A stretch of DNA of 6,430 nt, from contig CASFXO010000431.1 of the NCBI GenBank assembly GCA_949298665.1, positions 1-6,430 on the forward strand, written 5' to 3'. The translations under genes were made by a program, and so were the position numbers. Each line of letters starts with the position of its first letter. Within the stretch, counting starts at the first letter, position 1. The DNA comes from an uncultured Lentisphaeria bacterium (GTDB lineage Bacteria > Verrucomicrobiota > Lentisphaeria > Victivallales > Victivallaceae). The notes below the pieces were generated by a model. That model was not told the DNA's origin. It was given only the letters and a program-made list of their open reading frames with translations, and did not search any database. Of the stretch, positions 6,222 to 6,430 are shown in pieces.

Positions 6222-6430
6222 TCGGCAAAGACGGCAGAGAGGTGGAACTGGCATTTCCGGTGGACTGGACGTTCCGGATCATTGCGGAGAGTGAAGTGAC
6301 GGGGTGCCGGGAGGAGCTGGCGGCGGTGTTTCACCGTTTCGACATGTCGCCGGAAATAACAGACGGCGCCGGGTCTTCCGGCGGGCGGTACCGGACTTAT
6401 CTGGCGACGGTGGAAATCCCTTCCCGTCGG
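6218..6430 (+). CDS. DUF493/YbeD-like small protein, N-terminal part (runs off right edge)
   Basis: The ATG at 6218 overlaps the cysteine desulfurase stop by four bases, and the frame stays open for 71 codons to the window end. The sequence has ELAFPVDWTFRIIA near the N-terminus and GSSGGRYRTYLATVEIPS near the edge. These match in order and spacing the ELLEFPTPFTYKVMG and SSKGNYHSVSITINA segments of E. coli YbeD (87 residues, ACT-like fold, function not settled). If the match is right, only about 20-25 C-terminal residues are missing. YbeD sits next to lipoate genes in E. coli; here the partner is a sulfur-mobilising enzyme. The SD is weak (GGCGGGGGGCG just upstream), so translation likely depends on coupling to the upstream gene. 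The coding call is firm from the overlap and codon use; the family call is from remembered motif similarity only. Confidence 0.7.
   Translation, partial: MIGKDGREVELAFPVDWTFRIIAESEVTGCREELAAVFHRFDMSPEITDGAGSSGGRYRTYLATVEIPSRR

Noticed and set aside
5013..6254. 413-codon open frame on the minus strand opposite the cysteine desulfurase gene
   Set aside because: It mirrors a well-recognised enzyme on the + strand. Its translation is Arg/Pro/His-rich without motifs, as expected for the complement of GC-rich codons.

Overview
This is a GC-rich bacterial window in which every supported gene lies on the + strand. It carries, in order: the 3' end of an unidentified protein gene, a strong intrinsic terminator, leuS (leucyl-tRNA synthetase), bioD, bioA, a NifS-type cysteine desulfurase, and the 5' part of a small DUF493/YbeD-like gene that runs off the right edge. 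Spacing is tight, with two 4-base ATGA overlaps and no gap over about 105 bases. Shine-Dalgarno (SD) sites are clear. There are no RNA genes, insertion sequences, CRISPR arrays or other mobile-element signs. The taxon cannot be fixed from the sequence alone. LeuRS lacks the zinc-ligand cysteines (as in Bacillus), and BioD has a KLVQTG signature. With the high GC content, a PVC-group bacterium such as a Lentisphaerota member is possible, but this is a guess.

Layout. Bases 2-247 encode the C-terminus of an unknown protein built from four 11-residue repeats. A perfect 11-bp GC-rich hairpin followed by a T-rich tract (265-301) ends that transcription unit. An AT-rich strip (about 294-352) holds the probable leuS promoter. 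leuS (353-2911) is followed after 69 bases, with no visible terminator, by bioD (2981-3673). bioD overlaps bioA (3670-4962) by ATGA. A 68-base gap with a plausible sigma70-type promoter and a 15-residue micro-ORF precedes the cysteine desulfurase gene (5031-6221), which overlaps the DUF493-like gene (6218 to the edge) by ATGA.

How they work together. BioA and BioD catalyse consecutive steps of biotin synthesis (8-amino-7-oxononanoate to 7,8-diaminononanoate to dethiobiotin). The final step, by BioB, is not encoded here and needs Fe-S clusters, which a cysteine desulfurase could help supply. That link is inference from proximity. leuS is a housekeeping translation gene and probably drives transcription into bioDA. 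I see no new multi-gene system. The points most worth a second look are the coupled NifS/DUF493 pair, the hendecad tail of the first gene, and the promoter candidate that straddles the bioA stop codon.
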